64,000 bases of DNA, from positions 124,001-188,000 of the forward strand of contig BSBM01000822.1 of the NCBI GenBank assembly GCA_027924585.1, written 5' to 3'. The notes under the pieces are model-generated. The model was not told the DNA's origin and made no database searches. It saw only the letters and a list, made by a program, of their open reading frames with translations. The first letter of the stretch is position 1. Each line of letters opens with the position of its first letter. Below are positions 27,201-37,662 of this stretch, piece by piece. The stretch comes from Larix kaempferi (taxonomy: Eukaryota; Streptophyta; Pinopsida; Pinales; Pinaceae). The position numbers and the translations under genes are program-made.

Positions 27201-30200
27201 AATTGGTTTCTGCATTGTGTTCATACATCAAATATATTAGGTAAACTTCATTTCCAAATTTTCAATAAAAAATTAAATAAAAATTTCATACATTTATAAG
27301 AAAATTTGGGAACTATCAATTTGATAGTTGTTAAATTATAGCAATAAGTCCTCTTTTTGTCCAATTTCTAAGAGGATTTAACACTATTTTTTGATTTGAT
27401 TGATATTATTTATTTTCCTATTGATACTCTCCAAAGATTGTACTCCTCATTTTTGAGCTTAGAGCTAAAAGTTACAGTTCTCCAAAGTTTGCAATTTTAC
27501 CCGATTTTATGTTGTTGTTGTAATTGTACTTAATCTCGAGGACCAACTTCGAAGATTTGTAGGAGAAAATATGTGAAGAATTGAAAAAAATTAAAATCGG
27601 GAATTGATAGCCCATATGATTTTGAATATTCAAACACCTTCAAATCCTTGATTTGATGCACCATTCATTTTCTATAAAATTCTGGAACTGCCAAATTTTA
27701 ACTTTCGTATTTTCTCCATACTCGGAATTTTTAGTAAAAACTATAATCTCACAAGCTAAGCATTTTTGGGAAAACTCCCTCTAACCAAAGTTGTTTTGCT
27801 TGTTGAGTAGGTAAAATGTTGAGTTCATAAATTTTTTGGTTTGAATATCTTAGGCCACTTTTACCTCCTTGAAGTTTTTCAAAAACGCACTTGCATGTGT
27901 CTAGAAAGTGGATTTTGGCCTTCTTTGACACCTATGCTCCACACCCTTAGGATTTGGCCAAAAGCCACCTGGGTTATTTGTGTCAGCCCCAACAAGGCCC
28001 TTGTCTAATCATTGTGTGATGGTCTTCAAAAATCATTAGTTCCCCATTTTTGGAAAATTGGAGTAGAATAGGTCTACACCCCTCTTTTGGCAATTTTGTA
28101 GTCTCCCTTAATGGCCTCAAAATGTCAAAGGTGTTATCGAATTTCGAGCTAATCTGTTCTTGTTATGGCCAAAACAATTTTTGGGTTCTAGGCTTGTTTT
28201 ATTTTTTATTTTTTATACCTTTCTATTTTTTCTTGACTTGGCAACTAATGATGGTGGGATGGAATGTGGCTGCCTATGTGGTAGTGGGGTCCTATGTGGT
28301 GATCCCTAAGTCTCTGCCATGTCACTTGACTTCCACTTGTCTTTGCCAAGTCACATTCGACTATTTGTTTCTTTTCCCCATGAACGTTGAGGGTTAGATC
28401 CTTTTTTGAATCTCAATTATTTGTGGTGTCAAACATGCCCAATGACTATCTCGTGGCCCACCCTTGCGAATGGTGTGGCTCCATCGTGCACTTTCCTAGA
28501 TTAAATACGGGCCATTCGCGACACATAAAGTAGATCAGGCGGTAGTAGGATGTGTCTCCTTGTAAACAGTCTAGATTGCTTTGTGCACTTTTTAACTTTT
28601 AATCTAATCCATTCATAGTGTTCAACATGCTTGTCATCTATTTGATAGTTTACCCTCGTGAATGGTATGGATTTGTCTTTGCATCTTCCAATGCTAAATC
28701 TCAGCCATTTATGATATCTAACATGCTTGATGGATACTGATGGAGGGTCCCCTGTGAACGATGTAAATTGCATCTTGTGACTTCCTAGATCAAATTTGGG
28801 CCATTTGTGGCATGTACATTAGCTTGGGCGATAATGAGGAGCCTCCCCATGAATGGTCATGATTGATCATGCATCTTGTAACTTTTAATCTTGGCCATTT
28901 GTAGTGTTTTAACCTGTGTGGCCATGACACAAGTAGTCCTTCCAACCAATGATTAGGATCATCCCTTGGCGATCGTGTCGATAGATCTAGGTTGTTCACA
29001 ACAGGGTGCCTTGGTTGTTGCCATCCACGCATGCCAAGAATCTAGGTCTTCCACCTGGATCATTTTGTCATGATGCCAATGAAGCCACTTAGCCTTATTT
29101 TGGTTTTGCCACTTGTGCACTCATTCAATGTGGTTGGTCCATGTCACATCCCTTGTCAATGTGGCTCCTCCATGTCACACCTCTTTCCATGTGGCATTGG
29201 TGGGATCCACATCAATTTTTTTCAAAAATTCAAATTTTGTATACGTATATAGATTTTAATTTTTATAATAGGTTGCCAACCTAAAATTACACTTGGCATA
29301 ATTCCATCAACAAGTGTTCACAAGAATTTTACACCTGGCTTTATCCCCAATTTTTTTTTTTGTCAACGGACATAATTGGTAATCTTTAGCATTGGTTCTA
29401 GTTTTCTCCAAATTTCTCAAGCTCGAATTCTTCCATTCATGAATTTTAATTGCCAGTTCTCTAGTTGGTTCTAGAAATACAAATCTAGGCATTCAAAGAA
29501 TCAAAACCATAGATTTCTACAAGGGTATTTTTGCAAATAGTTTGTATGCAAAGTATATTTTCACCCAATATTTCATAGTACCCAATAAATCTCCATATTT
29601 TTCTTTAGTTACCCTCCTTATCTCCTTATATGGCCCAATTAATCAAACAATAATCCTATTGTTTAATTAGAGCCGTGAATTTAATCATTTGGGGGATTGA
29701 CATTGTTTTCCCCAATTATGTCACATAGTCATTTTGTCACACTTCTCCTGCAACTTGTAATTTTGCTTGTAGAATTCAAATATGGTCCATGTAGTCTCAG
29801 TGTTGCAACCTTGGCTTTGATACCACTTTGTAATGTACCTCATAGCCTCTTTCCACTGTGGAGATTGTGAGGTGCCCAAATCCACATACATATTCTGTTC
29901 TTGATACCAATTTCGAATTTGCTTTTCAATGTCATTGATCGGCTTTATTGTTAATTTTCAACAATGAAAGTAAATAAATATAATAGTCATTTGTCTAAAT
30001 TATTCATTCTAAGCATGCAAACATTCCTACCAGGGATGCATTCAAACCATGTTGAGTAATTCATGCACAAAAATAATTCCACAAAAATAATTTAAACGAC
30101 ACACATAATATATATTCCATGGTATTCAAAACATTTGGCACTTATCTTTATAAATGTTCTCCAAACAGCTGCAAACGAAGGATGATCCCCCCAACCTTAG

Positions 30201-33200
30201 GCACTCTATCAAGCCTTAGTTTTCTTTGATAGATGACACCCTAGAGCTAGGGCTATTAGTCCACAAGGGGCAAATTCCCAATTCTTTCACTCAATCACAC
30301 TCACACTACCCAAAGGTGCAAAACCCCCTTCCATAGCTGTCCCCACCCTTGCACTCATTCCTCATCAGCCTGCACAGAACAAGGGATGGTATGCCCTTCT
30401 CTCCTCCACAATCCCTTCAGCTATTCCCGTCCCCTTCTAGTGATCCAGCACAGTCTGGTTAAGAAGTCTTTGTGGTAGGGTCTTAGACAACTTAGTTGTC
30501 GGCTAGGCCTCTCTCACATGGGCACCAAGCCCAATCACATCGGTTTATTAGTGTTGCACTAGTTTATTAGGGTATTTTGTGTGATAGGTTATGAAATGCA
30601 TTATTCTTCTCTAGTTGCCAATCAAAACTACCATAGCATGGATGGTCTCCCTTGATGAATGATGATTGAATGAGTTTCTAACAAGATATATGGATGACTA
30701 TGGATTGACAAGTGGCTTCTCCAGAAGTGACCACTTTATCCCCCTTTTAATCTCACTTGGGAATCTGGGATAATTAACCCCCTAATTAATTAAAGTGAGA
30801 CACAAACTAAGGTTAAGGAACTTTGGGTGAAAATGGTTAATGACGGCTAAGGACATTAGCTAAGGTCATCCTCCTTAGCTCCTTTCACTTCCCCCACTTG
30901 TGGAATCATAGCTAGCCATCTCATCTTCGTCCTTCTCCACTTGTAATTGTCATGGATTTTTATATTAAAAAGTATATACACCATTTTTTTGTTTCTTACA
31001 TACATATTCACATCTTGGAGTTAAAAATAGGGTGTTACAGGTGATCTCAACTCAACTCAACAACACTAGGGTAATTGAAAATATAGATCAGCATAGCCAG
31101 GATAATTGTATGATATGGCTTGTAAAAAATGAAAGCCACTTCCTTGCATCCATTTCACTGATGTATTATATAAAAAATGCGATTTCACATGAAATGTTTT
31201 GGTTGGTCTTTTTTTGGGAGTTAATCTTTCATATGTATCTAGTTAAGCTCCAACTTTTATTCAGGTGATTTATGTATATTTGGGTTTGAACCTGGGTCAT
31301 TAGACCACAGCACGACAAAAAATATTCTCTTCCTTGATGCATAGGTCTGCACATTGGACTTTGAAGTGTATCATGAGAGGCTCTTTATGTATGATATGAC
31401 TTGTAAAAATTGAAAGCCACTTCCTTGCATCCATTTCACTGATGTATTATATAAAAGATGAGATTTCACATGAAATGTTTTGGTTGGTTTTTTTTTGGGA
31501 GTTAATCTTTCATATGTATCTAGTTAAGCTCCAACTTTTATTCAGGTGATTTATGTGTATTTGGGTTTGAACCTGGGTCATTAGACCACAGCACGACAAA
31601 AAAAATTCTCTTCCTTGATGCATAAGGTCTGCACATTGGACTTTGAAGTGATTCATGAGAGGCTCTTTATACAATGGTTCCATTAAATGATGTAAGGGGA
31701 TCCATGTTTAATTTACTTCTATGTTTTGCCGTGGATACGTTTAACTATTGTCTCGCATATTCTTTATGTGGCTGTTACAGTTGTTATTGTTTTATCTTCA
31801 TGCGATCATTGTGCAACATGTTGTTTGAATTTCTTTCTATGCATAGGCACACATTTGAAAGAACCCCATCACAAAACACTCTGGGTTATTATCTTTCTTT
31901 TGTCCTGACAATGATTTGAGGCTGTCGCTGATCTTTTTTCTCTTTTGATCATGGGAAAGGTGGTGGAGTTATGGAAAAAGCGGCAGTTTAGATGTGACTG
32001 TGGAAACTCTAAGTTTGGGGGTGTCCATTGTAAACTTGTGGCAGACAGAGATGCTGAAAATATAGTCAATTTATACAATCAGAACTTCAAGGGATTGTTC
32101 TGTAGCTGTCATGAACCATATCCTGATACTGATGAAGATGATGAAGAAAATGAACAAGAGATGATACAATGCTGCATCTGTGAAGACTGGTTCCATGAGA
32201 ACCATCTTGGTCTTGAATCCACAGAGAAGGTAAGTTGTACTTTATGGTGGATAGAATTTTTCTGAACAGGCAAATATTATCAGTTTTAAGTATTTTAAAA
32301 TATGCCGATGGCAGGACATTTGTTTAAATTTCAGGATCAACCTGTTTTCTTTTTTCTCCCGATGATTGTCAAGTTTATTAAGTGTACATATTTTTTTAAA
32401 ATTAATTCTTCAGATGGAACCCGTCAAGCTCAGCTAACTAGTAATCGGAAGGTCTATGCTTCTTGGAGTTTCAACCTGGGCCATTAATGTGGCGATGCCC
32501 TATCTTCACTTCCATTAATGTCATGTCACATGGCATTGTCTCCCTGCCAACAAATTCTCTCTAGCTATATGGTTCCTTGAAAATCCCAACTCTACTAAAT
32601 TTGCTCCTTGCCAATAATATATCCAACAAAACTTTTCTTCTGTTTTCTCCACGAAATTTTCCTTTGTCGTTCTTACACCACTTTGGAACTTTTCTCATAG
32701 TTCACTGGGCACTTCTTTCATTTTTCTATGATTGTTTTGTGTGCTTTTAGGGTACATCAAGGCCTAGTTAATCTGTAAATTAACTAAAGAGATACTCTTA
32801 CATGTCTTCTTGTTTTGGTCCTACTATTTTTGGATACTTTGCCGCAGGTCCCCAGGGACGAGGAAGGAGAACCTATTTATGAGGATTTTGTATGCCAGGA
32901 TTGTGTATGCCATTGCCCATTTTTGTTGTCTTGTCGTCAGATCATTATAGTGCCATCCATACTTGGGGAATCAACTATGAGCACTGGAACACAGAAGCAG
33001 ATCACGCAAGCAGAGAACAATGAGAAGGATGATATTAAAATTGAAACTTCAGAAACAATAGTACCACAAGACCGGAGTTTTGTTCCAGAAGAGAGCTTCA
33101 CTTGTACCAGAAACAAATCTAAGGGTGATGATCAATCAAAGCAACCTTGTTCTTCTATAAGTACTACAGATAATGATGATCAATCAATGCAATCCAGTTG

Positions 33201-34160
33201 TGCATGTCATGAGGCTGAAAATAGAATGTCAAAAGCATTATCTTTGATACCTTCTGGTGTTCGTCCGAGCGAGATCAATCAATTTGAACAACTTGCTAGT
33301 GGCGACGAGGTAGCTGCAGGTTGCATGACCAAAGCAGGATATCCATCTTTGGAAGATATCACTACCTCTCAGAAATCGATAGCCAAGTTGAGTTCACCAT
33401 TAAATCAAAACACCGAGAGGACAGATGTGCAGGTGTCAGAATGCAAGCTAAGGGGTGATGTAAACCAGCTGTCCTTTTCATTGGAATGGAAGAAACCTCT
33501 TTTTCTTGCGAAGAATTGGCGAAAGCTTCTTTGTAGGTGTAGTGATTGTCATGATTTGTATAGAACCAAAGGTGTTATTTTCTTGCTTGATGAGGGTGAT
33601 ACTCTCGAGGAATACGAAAAAGTTGCAAAACAGAGAAGAGCAGAGAAGTTGCAGCAACAGGAAGCGGCTGAACTGAAATTCTTGCAGAATCTTGATCATG
33701 TTGAGAAGATTGAGATTCTGACCGGTTTGAGAGAAATAACAGATGAGCTGCACTCTTTCCTGGTAAGAGTTTCTCCTTGCTTCTTTTTTTGTCTTCCTTT
33801 GGCCTTTGCATATGTTGGACAGATTGTGGGCATGTGCACTTCTTTCATTTTCTGTGGAATGTTTGAATTGCAATGCTTTCTGTTTGCTGACATGTAGTCT
33901 ATGGCACTTATTAGTGAGGGACAATAACTTGCGCTATAAGAGTATGGCATTATTTTATAGAAAATGTGTGAGCAGGCTATGTGTTATGCTTGAAATGCAT
34001 CTGGAGGGGAAATGTTTGTGATAAGAGTGTGTGACCTGACCTAACCTTTTGTTGATGGACCCCACTCCAGGGATCTTTTGATACTACCAGGGTTGTTACA
34101 TGCGCGGATGTTGATGAATTCTGTCAGAATCTCAGAAAGAAGAGACGGCGTCTATGCTGA
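14663..34160 (+). CDS. UBR7: UBR7-type protein (UBR box plus PHD finger), putative E3 ubiquitin ligase
   Basis: Five coding exons: 14663-14746, 14836-14982, 31960-32229, 32848-33762 and 34071-34160. They join in phase 0 at every GT-AG junction and give 501 codons plus TGA. The UBR box spans about residues 38-101 ('CTYTQGYLKRQRLFSCLTC', then 'FRCDCGNSKFG'). The PHD finger is C4HC3 at about 125-186 (CSC, CCICEDWFH, CQDC). A Ser/Gln/acidic linker follows, then a conserved module near 385-430 with 'CRCSDCHDLY', and a basic tail ending 'KKRRRLC'. This order matches UBR7 of plants and animals; Arabidopsis and human proteins are shorter (about 450 and 425 residues), mainly through the linker. Animal UBR7 is reported to ubiquitinate histone H2B and act as a histone chaperone; the plant role is inferred by homology. 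Intron 2 is 16,977 bases. No disabling change was seen. Confidence 0.93.
14836..14982 (+). CDS. UBR7: UBR7 exon 2 (first half of UBR box)
   Basis: Acceptor TGCAG|GAAGCC, donor CACCAG|GTAGTG. Codes residues 29-77, including most zinc-binding Cys/His of the UBR box ('CLTC', 'GVCTACYLHCHDGH'). The frame continues in exon 3, 17 kb away, at exactly the position where other UBR proteins read DGH-x-VVELW. Confidence 0.9.
15180..16060. repeat. old tandem duplication of about 0.52 kb in UBR7 intron 2
   Basis: Blocks recur in the same order roughly 440-530 bases apart. Examples are 'ttgattaaccagcc' (15268) with 'ctgattaataagcc' (15790); 'tctctgttttttggttttgatatgg' (15336) with 'ttctgttttttgattttgagttgg' (15862); and 'gtagttttatgttttt' (15520) with 'gtagttttatgtttg' (15966). 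Divergence is clear, so it is old. Confidence 0.65.
16574..16672. repeat. 54-bp tandem duplication in intron 2
   Basis: 'attagggaccaagattgaat' followed by 'agtcatatatgcttcatg' and then the same phrase again ('agttatatatcg'), separated by T-rich spacers. Confidence 0.75.
18062..19005. mobile_element. non-autonomous hAT-like DNA transposon in UBR7 intron 2
   Basis: The ends are CTATGTTGCAC (18062-18072) and its exact complement GTGCAACATAG (18995-19005). The flanking 8 bp CTTAAAAC is duplicated perfectly (18054-18061 and 19006-19013), the hAT target duplication length. Both subterminal regions are rich in GGGACG-like words (for example 18895-18990), resembling transposase-binding subterminal repeats. 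The middle is AT-rich with a long AT microsatellite. There is no transposase frame, so movement needed a helper in trans. The perfect duplication suggests a fairly recent insertion. Confidence 0.88.
18169..18205. repeat. AT dinucleotide microsatellite
   Basis: About 18 uninterrupted AT units inside the hAT-like element; likely length-variable between individuals. Confidence 0.95.
19014..20780. other. intron 2 interior, no gene seen
   Basis: No conserved frame, repeat end or RNA gene recognised. Short open frames here match nothing I know. Confidence 0.55.
20786..20995. repeat. tandem duplication of about 100 bp
   Basis: 'gcacccaaaaaagccagcat' (20786) and 'gcaccaaaaaatgctagcg' (20885) start two related copies that both continue through 'gttaggctcaa/gttagactcaa', 'atttatgtatg.tcatag' and 'tgaacccac'. 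Confidence 0.75.
22044..22403. repeat. 188-bp tandem duplication in intron 2
   Basis: 'gttaatata' phrases at 22044 and 22232 begin two copies sharing 'caatttcaattaatttata', 'aattagaattattatatac' and 'agtaactttgtaattatgag'. Both copies end in 'gagcaattggtaat'. Confidence 0.85.
22385..22470 (+). repeat. possible tRNA-derived SINE head
   Basis: An A-box-like word TAGAGCAATTGG (22387-22398) is followed by a B-box-like word AGTTCAAATCC (22448-22458, one mismatch to GGTTCRANYCC). This is the internal Pol III promoter arrangement of tRNA-derived SINEs, though the spacing is wide. No A tail or target duplication was found. Confidence 0.3.
24815..24949. repeat. 68-bp tandem duplication, essentially identical copies
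   Basis: 'gattccttcaccaaacaatt' starts at 24815 and 24883; the two copies read the same through 'aagaagccaattgtg'. The identity implies a recent duplication. Confidence 0.93.
26169..27077 (-). pseudogene. Ty3/gypsy gag remnant, antisense in UBR7 intron 2
   Basis: Minus-strand frames give a basic, Ser-rich N-terminal part (27077-26570). The retrotransposon gag core follows: 'RKIKPPTFNGEHKKGKNVEA', then 'WKEFKKYFQQKYLFEHY' and 'KKMEFFQHKLENMTTKQYE'. The core breaks by a one-base frame change at about 26570 and then meets two in-frame stops (near 26510 and 26485) before the next open stretch (26477-26169). No protease, reverse transcriptase or integrase is seen on either side. The family is gypsy by the P-x-F-x-G start and the 'F..KY....E' core; this is a dead copy. 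Confidence 0.8.
28400..28990. repeat. degenerate tandem repeat, period about 97 bp
   Basis: The phrase 'gggccattygtggcatgtac' with variants recurs near 28508, 28603, 28697, 28798 and 28895, each followed by a variant of 'cctccccgtgaatggt.tgga' and 'catcttgtaacttttaat'. About five to six units are present. It probably belongs to the leader of the antisense gypsy element. Confidence 0.7.
29829..31039 (-). repeat. probable 5' LTR of an antisense gypsy element
   Basis: On the minus strand it starts TGTAACACCC (complement of 31030-31039), a common start of plant gypsy LTRs. It ends TACATTACA at 29829, giving TGTAA/TTACA ends. Three bases further on the minus strand lies TGGTATCAAAGC (complement of 29814-29825), placed like a primer-binding site. 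The gag remnant at 27077-26169 is in the same orientation downstream. A second LTR was not found, so the call depends on the ends and primer site. Confidence 0.55.
31107..31671. repeat. 281-bp tandem duplication just before UBR7 exon 3
   Basis: 'tgtatgatatgrcttgtaaa' begins at 31107 and 31388, and the two copies match to 'catgagaggctcttta' (31387 and 31671) with few differences. Each copy contains on the minus strand GGTTCAAACCC, a perfect Pol III B-box word, next to 'gtgctgtggtctaatgaccca'. It may derive from a tRNA-related SINE. Confidence 0.9.
31960..32229 (+). CDS. UBR7: UBR7 exon 3 (second half of UBR box, first part of PHD)
   Basis: Acceptor GGAAAG|GTGGTGGAG, donor GAGAAG|GTAAGT. Codes residues 78-167. 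It completes the UBR box (CDC, then VHC at 99-101) and starts the PHD finger (CSC at 125-127; CCIC and WFH at 148-156). An acidic run DTDEDDEENEQE sits in the PHD loop. Intron 3 (618 bases) splits the PHD finger. Confidence 0.92.
32848..33762 (+). CDS. UBR7: UBR7 exon 4 (end of PHD, linker, C-terminal module)
   Basis: Acceptor GCCGCAG|GTCCCC, donor TTCCTG|GTAAGA. Codes residues 168-472 in one open frame. It supplies the last PHD cysteines ('FVCQDC', 181-186), then a low-complexity linker of about 190 residues that probably differs most between species. The conserved segment 'LFLAKNWRKLLCRCSDC' follows, with a charged helical stretch ('EEYEKVAKQRRAEKLQQQEAA'). Confidence 0.9.
34071..34160 (+). 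CDS. UBR7: UBR7 exon 5 (C-terminus)
   Basis: Acceptor CACTCCAG|GGATCT; codes 29 residues, 'VVTCADVDEFCQNLRKKRRR' and a short end, then TGA (34158-34160). The pattern 'VV-x-DV-x-F-x-NL-x-KKRRR' matches the ends of other plant UBR7 proteins and may be a nuclear localisation signal. Confidence 0.88.
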   Translation, partial: GSFDTTRVVTCADVDEFCQNLRKKRRRLC

Positions 34161-34230
34161 ATCTGTAAAAAATCATAAATGCTTGGCACAAACATAACTG
34201 GCTTCAGTATGTCTATACTGGTATCGGTCC

Positions 34231-34588
34231 ATCATTGAAGGTGGTAAAAGATTCTCTTCGTATGGTATAATTGACATGGGATTGTTGGTTCAATATAGTT
34301 TTTTTCCCAAATTTTGAATATAGTCCGTTTCCTGAATTGTCTCGCTGAAGAGTGTGGAGGATGCTTTGGGTGTTTTCAGTACTCATCTTGATAGATTAAA
34401 GTAGCATATCATTGAAGGTGGTAAAAGATTCTCTTCATATGGTATAATTGACATGGGATTGTTGGTTCAATATAGTTTTTAAACCAAATTTTGAATATAG
34501 TCCGTTTCCTGAATTGTCTCGCTGAAGAGTGTGGAGGATGCTTTGGGTGTTTGCAATACTCATCTTGATAGATTAAAGTAGCATATAG
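34231..34588. repeat. 177-bp tandem duplication in the UBR7 3' region
   Basis: 'atcattgaaggtggtaaaag' begins at 34231 and 34408, 70 bases after the stop codon. The copies are nearly identical, differing in a 'ttttcccaa/ttaaaccaa' patch and a few single bases. It probably lies in the 3' UTR. A candidate polyadenylation signal AATAAA occurs at about 34728. Confidence 0.9.
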
Positions 34589-34739
34589 GATGTTTAGTTC
34601 TATAGGATACAATTAAATTAAATAAGAAAAACTAGACTCATCCATATGGCCTTATAGAAAATGGTCAAACAGAGGACTGTTCTGACATGACAATGATGGT
34701 GAAGTACTTTTATATGATCATGTATTTGAATAAATGTTA

Positions 34740-35570
34740 ATATCTAAGAAAGAGAGGTTGTATGTATAGTTTTACATGTGAAGAAGCTTGTTTGGATATT
34801 CGCTATAGCTTACCTACAGTCAGTTAAGTCAGTTAATTCAATGCAAGTTCATTATGTTGGAGAGGCGCATTCTACAGTTTGGTAGGGGGAGATGTGTAAC
34901 TTCTTCAGTGTTTATCCTATAGTTAACACGTGTCCTTTATAAAAAATAATAAAATATTATAAAAAATAACATGTCTGCTCAAATTAGATTTAAAATATTT
35001 AGAACGGCATATATATAAAACTACACGAATTAGATAAATTAAAACCATAAACATTGCATTACACACTTCTTCAACATTTCCAGTTTAAAAAGGGTTTGCA
35101 CCTCAGAGATTTGATCCCTCTCGGGGCTTGGTAGATCCCCTCTTAAGATGGATCTATGCTGGTGTATAGTGCAATGCAAAAGGTCTCAGTTGTTCCAAAT
35201 ATTCTAAGATAATCGGAGTTTTATACAGTTTGGGTATCAAAACAGAGAATGGAATTGTTGGCGCTGGAAACAAAATTTGATAGAACCTTTTAGTTTGATT
35301 GACTGAATTAACATGTATTTGCAGAGATATATTTCAATCTTGGATCTTTCAAGTACGAAGAGAAAAAAAATTGGGTGGCTACATAAAGGATCTATGTTTA
35401 AAGAATTTGGGATTAAGATGGATTTATGCTAGTTTATTTTTTATGTTATGTTTAAGTGTTAGTTTTTTTATTTTCCTTTTTTAACACTGAAAATTAGAAT
35501 GTTGATTTTTATTTTTTATTTTTATATCTATATTAGTTTATCAGTGTTATGTGACAACGTGTAACATGGA
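34740..35570. other. 3' flank of UBR7, no gene seen
   Basis: AT-rich sequence without a conserved frame. A short segment at 35095-35165 ('ttgatccctctcgg') resembles text near 5510-5590 but no family could be assigned. Confidence 0.5.
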
Positions 35571-35575
35571 CATCT

Positions 35576-35918
35576 CTTTTATCTAGACTATAAGAGAACC
35601 TGGCCTCTCTTACTGCAACAAGATTGAAATATGTTGGTGACTTGTCATGTGATCTAACTATTATAACTCAATTTCAATTGCAATTGGTATAGCTAGCATT
35701 CTTTTACAATTTTCATGGAGTTAATGAAGTTATGAATCTTCTTTTATCTAGACTATAAGAGAACCTAGCCTCTCTTAGTGCAACAAGATTGAAATATGTT
35801 GGTGACATATGTTGGTGACTTGTCATGTGATCTAATTATCATAACTCAATTTCAATTGCAATTGGTATAGCTGGCATTCTTTTACAATTTTCATGGAGTT
35901 AATGTAGTTATGAATCTT
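35576..35918. repeat. 165-bp tandem duplication
   Basis: 'cttttatctagactataaga' begins at 35576 and 35741; both copies run to 'ttaatg.agttatgaatctt'. The second copy has an extra internal 15-base duplication ('acatatgttggtg'). Confidence 0.92.
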
Positions 35919-35919
35919 T

Positions 35920-37637
35920 GAAGGAGAGGTGCATGCATATAGACTGTCGAGTTGGAATTGGAATGACATTATGGATAGTTTGAGCAATATACAAAAGGGC
36001 TTTCTTGCCTTGAATATCAGGTACTCTTTATTGGTTTTTTTCTTAGTTGTTTCAAAGATTTAAAACATAAGTCTTCTTTGCTAGTCTTTATATAACTTTT
36101 CACAAGAATCATGACAAGTGTCTATTGTGCTAATGATGTTTCCTACTTTCCTCACTGATTTCCTCACTGATCTTCCTGCATGAATGGTAGGATCCAACAA
36201 CTTACACAGTTTTAAACCAAAATTTATTCTAGCTGAAGAATTCATACATGTCAAAGCCACAACCCTATTGGTGAGCCTATCCAAGTGAATTTGTCCATGT
36301 GATCCCCATCCCTTTTGAAAATGATGCCTATATAGCCCAAGTTAGTTGCTTTAGGCCAAAATATGATACAAAGAATATGCTTTTTCCCCTTAATAGAAAT
36401 TAGGTATTCATAGAAAAAGAAATTTTCCTTCCAATTTAGCAGTTGGGTGTGTTTAAACATATAGCCCTTGGCTCAATTAACACATGGCTGTAAATAGATA
36501 TACAATTCCCTTATATATTAGAAACTACATGTAAATATACTTAAAATTTAGAAACTAGATGTGTAGATGGACACTTCCTTCTAGTTGTTTTACTATACTA
36601 CCTTTCCACTTGTCTTGTTTTTTGGAACATAGTATCATATGTTTTGACTTCTTTATGAAATCATTTCTTTCAAATAATGAAGTCTTGTATTCTTTGACTC
36701 TCAACTATTTGAATACATTAGAAAATCTTTTTATACGAGGCCATAAATCAAAGTAGCTTTAACTAATAAGCATCCATTATTACATAACACATGTATAGGT
36801 CATATTTGGTTAGTTTATTTATTGAGAGATAAATTAAAGATATTACGTGTTTCAATTTCCTCCTCTTTTCTTTCTCTTTTCCATTTTCCATATGTTTTTT
36901 ATTTTCCATATATGTTCTTTCAATCTTGCCTTGTATTTTTCTATTGTTTTGTTGGATTCTTTGAGCTACTTCACTTTTGATTTTTCCCTTTTGATTTTTA
37001 TTTTTAGGAATGCTTGATTTGTGTTATCATTATATATGAAAACATGGTAATTTATTAGAAGTTTCCTATGATTTTGTAATTTGTTCCTTTACTAGTTTTT
37101 TCATCGTTTTGCTTCTCAAACCAATCAATTGCCTTTTTATACTTGCTTCTCAAACTTGCAACTCATTCTAATCAATTCCTTTTTTTATACTTGCTTCCAA
37201 AACTTTCAGATTAATTAGCCTTTACTTTTCCTTTATTCATTTAAAAAAATGAAGAGTGGCATCCTCAAGCATTATATCATTTCAAGTTTTTTCAGTTGAA
37301 CATTTTCTCATGGAAAAACTCCTCTAATGTTGTTGATTTGATCTTGTAAAACTTGAGCATGTAGATCTAGGCACACAATACAAGATATATTGTGAAAAAG
37401 AAATCAATAATCAACAATTCATGTAACAAATGCATTAACATTAATCATCACAAAAAAGGTTGGAACAAATTATAAAAAAGAATGATGTATTTCATTGAGC
37501 ATTAATGAATGGAGGTGAAAAATGTTTTTACCAAAACAATTTGAATTAGGTCAAGATGTTATTTGAATTACTTATCCAGTGCTTGGGAGGCTAGTCAAGT
37601 TTAATTAGAGCTAGAGACTCTTACTTAGCCATGCTGA
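35920..37637. other. gene-free interval
   Basis: T-rich and A-rich stretches with several short open frames of no recognisable product. No RNA gene or mobile-element ends found. Confidence 0.55.
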
Positions 37638-37662
37638 TGTTGGAACTATCACTAATATTGAG

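Noticed and set aside
32302-32487. Short frame in UBR7 intron 3
   Set aside because: Lies between good donor and acceptor sites; protein homology skips directly from exon 3 to exon 4.
33478-33950. Minus-strand frames opposite UBR7 exon 4
   Set aside because: Antisense shadows of a conserved coding exon.
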